DNA of 6,304 nucleotides from Promethearchaeia archaeon (GTDB lineage: Archaea > Asgardarchaeota > Lokiarchaeia > Sigyniarchaeales > SOKP01), in assembly GCA_029856295.1 (NCBI GenBank), contig JAHQWS010000149.1, forward strand, positions 1-6,304, read 5' to 3'. A program made the position numbers and the translations under genes. Of this stretch, positions 5,940 to 6,304 are shown piece after piece. The stretch's first letter is position 1, and the number at the start of each line of letters is the position of its first letter. The notes below the pieces were generated by a model. The model was not told where the DNA came from. It did not search any database and saw only the letters and a list, made by a program, of their open reading frames with translations.

Positions 5940-6185
5940 TTAATACCAAATAATATCGTTTAATTCAGTAATCTCTTTCTCATAAATCTCGATATATGTG
6001 TTTAATTTCTCTAGTAGCTTATATCTTTTATTTAATTTAAGATCTAAACCATACACCTTACCAATATCTTCAAACCTGATCCCAATTAATTCCTCCTTCT
6101 CTTGATCGAGACCTATTTTCTTTTCTAATTCTTGATGAAATTTTCGAATATTTTTGTTTAATTAATTTACTAAATCATCATTCAT
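5940..6185 (-). pseudogene. Small unrecognised gene interrupted by an in-frame stop
   Basis: Read on the - strand, ATG 6183-6185 begins M-N-D-D-L-V-N, then TAA at 6162-6164, and the same frame stays open for another 73 codons to TAA at 5940-5942. The downstream part is rich in Lys, Glu, Leu and Ile and looks mostly helical (for example NIRKFHQELEKKIGL and LEKLNTYIEIYEKEITEL). It contains no ATG; the only GTG would leave about 35 residues. Such a long open stretch is unlikely by chance in DNA this AT-rich. A TATA box sits at a sensible distance upstream. I read it as a former gene of about 81 residues inactivated by a nonsense change or small indel, or an assembly error. I do not recognise the family. 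It is convergent with the MYG1-like gene, 14 bases apart. Non-coding DNA remains possible. Confidence 0.45.
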
Positions 6186-6221
6186 AGCTTTTGAAAGCAC
6201 TCTTTTTTCATTTAAAGTTTT

Positions 6222-6229
6222 ATTTTATA
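6222..6229 (-). promoter_or_regulatory. Candidate TATA box ahead of the interrupted gene
   Basis: TATAAAAT on the - strand begins 44 nt upstream of the ATG at 6185, similar to the spacing for the NYN gene. Transcription would start roughly 18 nt before the ATG. On the + strand the same AT-rich block (TTTTATTTTATA) could equally serve the putative gene at the right edge. Confidence 0.35.
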
Positions 6230-6271
6230 GCAAGGATGAATTATTTGAAATAAAAGGATAGACCAAAAATC

Positions 6272-6304
6272 GTGTCGCCAAGCTTATTACAATCAGATTA
6301 TATG
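6272..6304 (+). CDS. Possible start of a ribulose-phosphate 3-epimerase-like gene (3' end outside window)
   Basis: The + frame is open from 6254 to the window edge. From GTG 6272 it reads V(M)-S-P-S-L-L-Q-S-D-Y-M. The (I)xPS(L/I)LxxD(F/Y) pattern is the first strand and phosphate-barrel entry of ribulose-phosphate 3-epimerase and its relatives, a TIM-barrel enzyme of pentose and ribulose phosphate metabolism. Only 11 residues are available, the start codon is uncertain, and the resemblance could be coincidence. An AT-rich TATA-like block lies about 45 nt upstream. Confidence 0.22.
   Translation, partial: MSPSLLQSDYM

Noticed and set aside
6187..6208. GCTTT-TG-AAAGC followed by six T, resembling an intrinsic terminator
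   Set aside because: The stem is only four or five AT-rich pairs with almost no loop, and it lies about 260 nt past the MYG1-like gene.
6209..6211. Upstream ATG on the - strand giving M-K-K-E-C-F-Q-K-L then TGA
   Set aside because: It lies at or before the predicted transcription start and in a different frame from the long open stretch, closing after nine codons.

Overview
The window is AT-rich archaeal DNA. The best guess is an Asgard (Promethearchaeota/Lokiarchaeia-like) genome. The reasons are a zinc-ribbon plus 23-residue leucine-rich-repeat protein, an archaeal-type VapBC pair, a MYG1-like protein with a THPGSAHLDDF-type start, and archaeal TATA elements placed about 37-50 nt ahead of several start codons with very short leaders. 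The lineage is inferred from gene style; no rRNA or other marker is present.

Left to right: (1) bases 1-194, the 3' end of a small Smr-domain protein on the + strand; (2) 328-1047 (+), a zinc-ribbon/LRR protein behind its own TATA box; (3) 1208-1954 (-), a NYN (PIN-like) nuclease-fold protein with a C-terminal OST-HTH/LOTUS-type region, convergent with the LRR gene; (4) 2141-4264 (+), a UvrD/PcrA-like superfamily 1A helicase, divergent from the NYN gene and started by GTG; (5) 4338-5031 (+), a VapBC-type toxin-antitoxin operon with a TATA box inside a short inverted repeat; (6) 5062-5925 (+), a MYG1/DHH-like phosphoesterase; (7) 5940-6185 (-), a small unrecognised reading frame broken by an in-frame TAA at codon 8; (8) at the right edge, a tentative start of a + strand gene whose few residues resemble a ribulose-phosphate 3-epimerase N-terminus.

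Four complete neighbours (NYN protein, UvrD-like helicase, VapC, MYG1-like) all act, or are expected to act, on nucleic acids. They do not form one operon: the NYN gene faces the other way, the helicase and vapBC each have plausible promoters, and a T-rich tract lies between vapC and the MYG1-like gene. I read this as an accessory or loosely assembled genomic region rather than a single dedicated pathway. The helicase and NYN genes look bacterial in style (higher G+C or a bacterial-like domain pair, with Shine-Dalgarno-like leaders), which suggests old lateral transfer.

I see no tRNA, rRNA, CRISPR array, transposase or insertion-sequence ends. I found no convincing novel multi-gene system. 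The points most worth a second look are the interrupted small gene at the right end, the vapBC inverted repeat over its TATA box, and the acidic N-terminal extension of the helicase.
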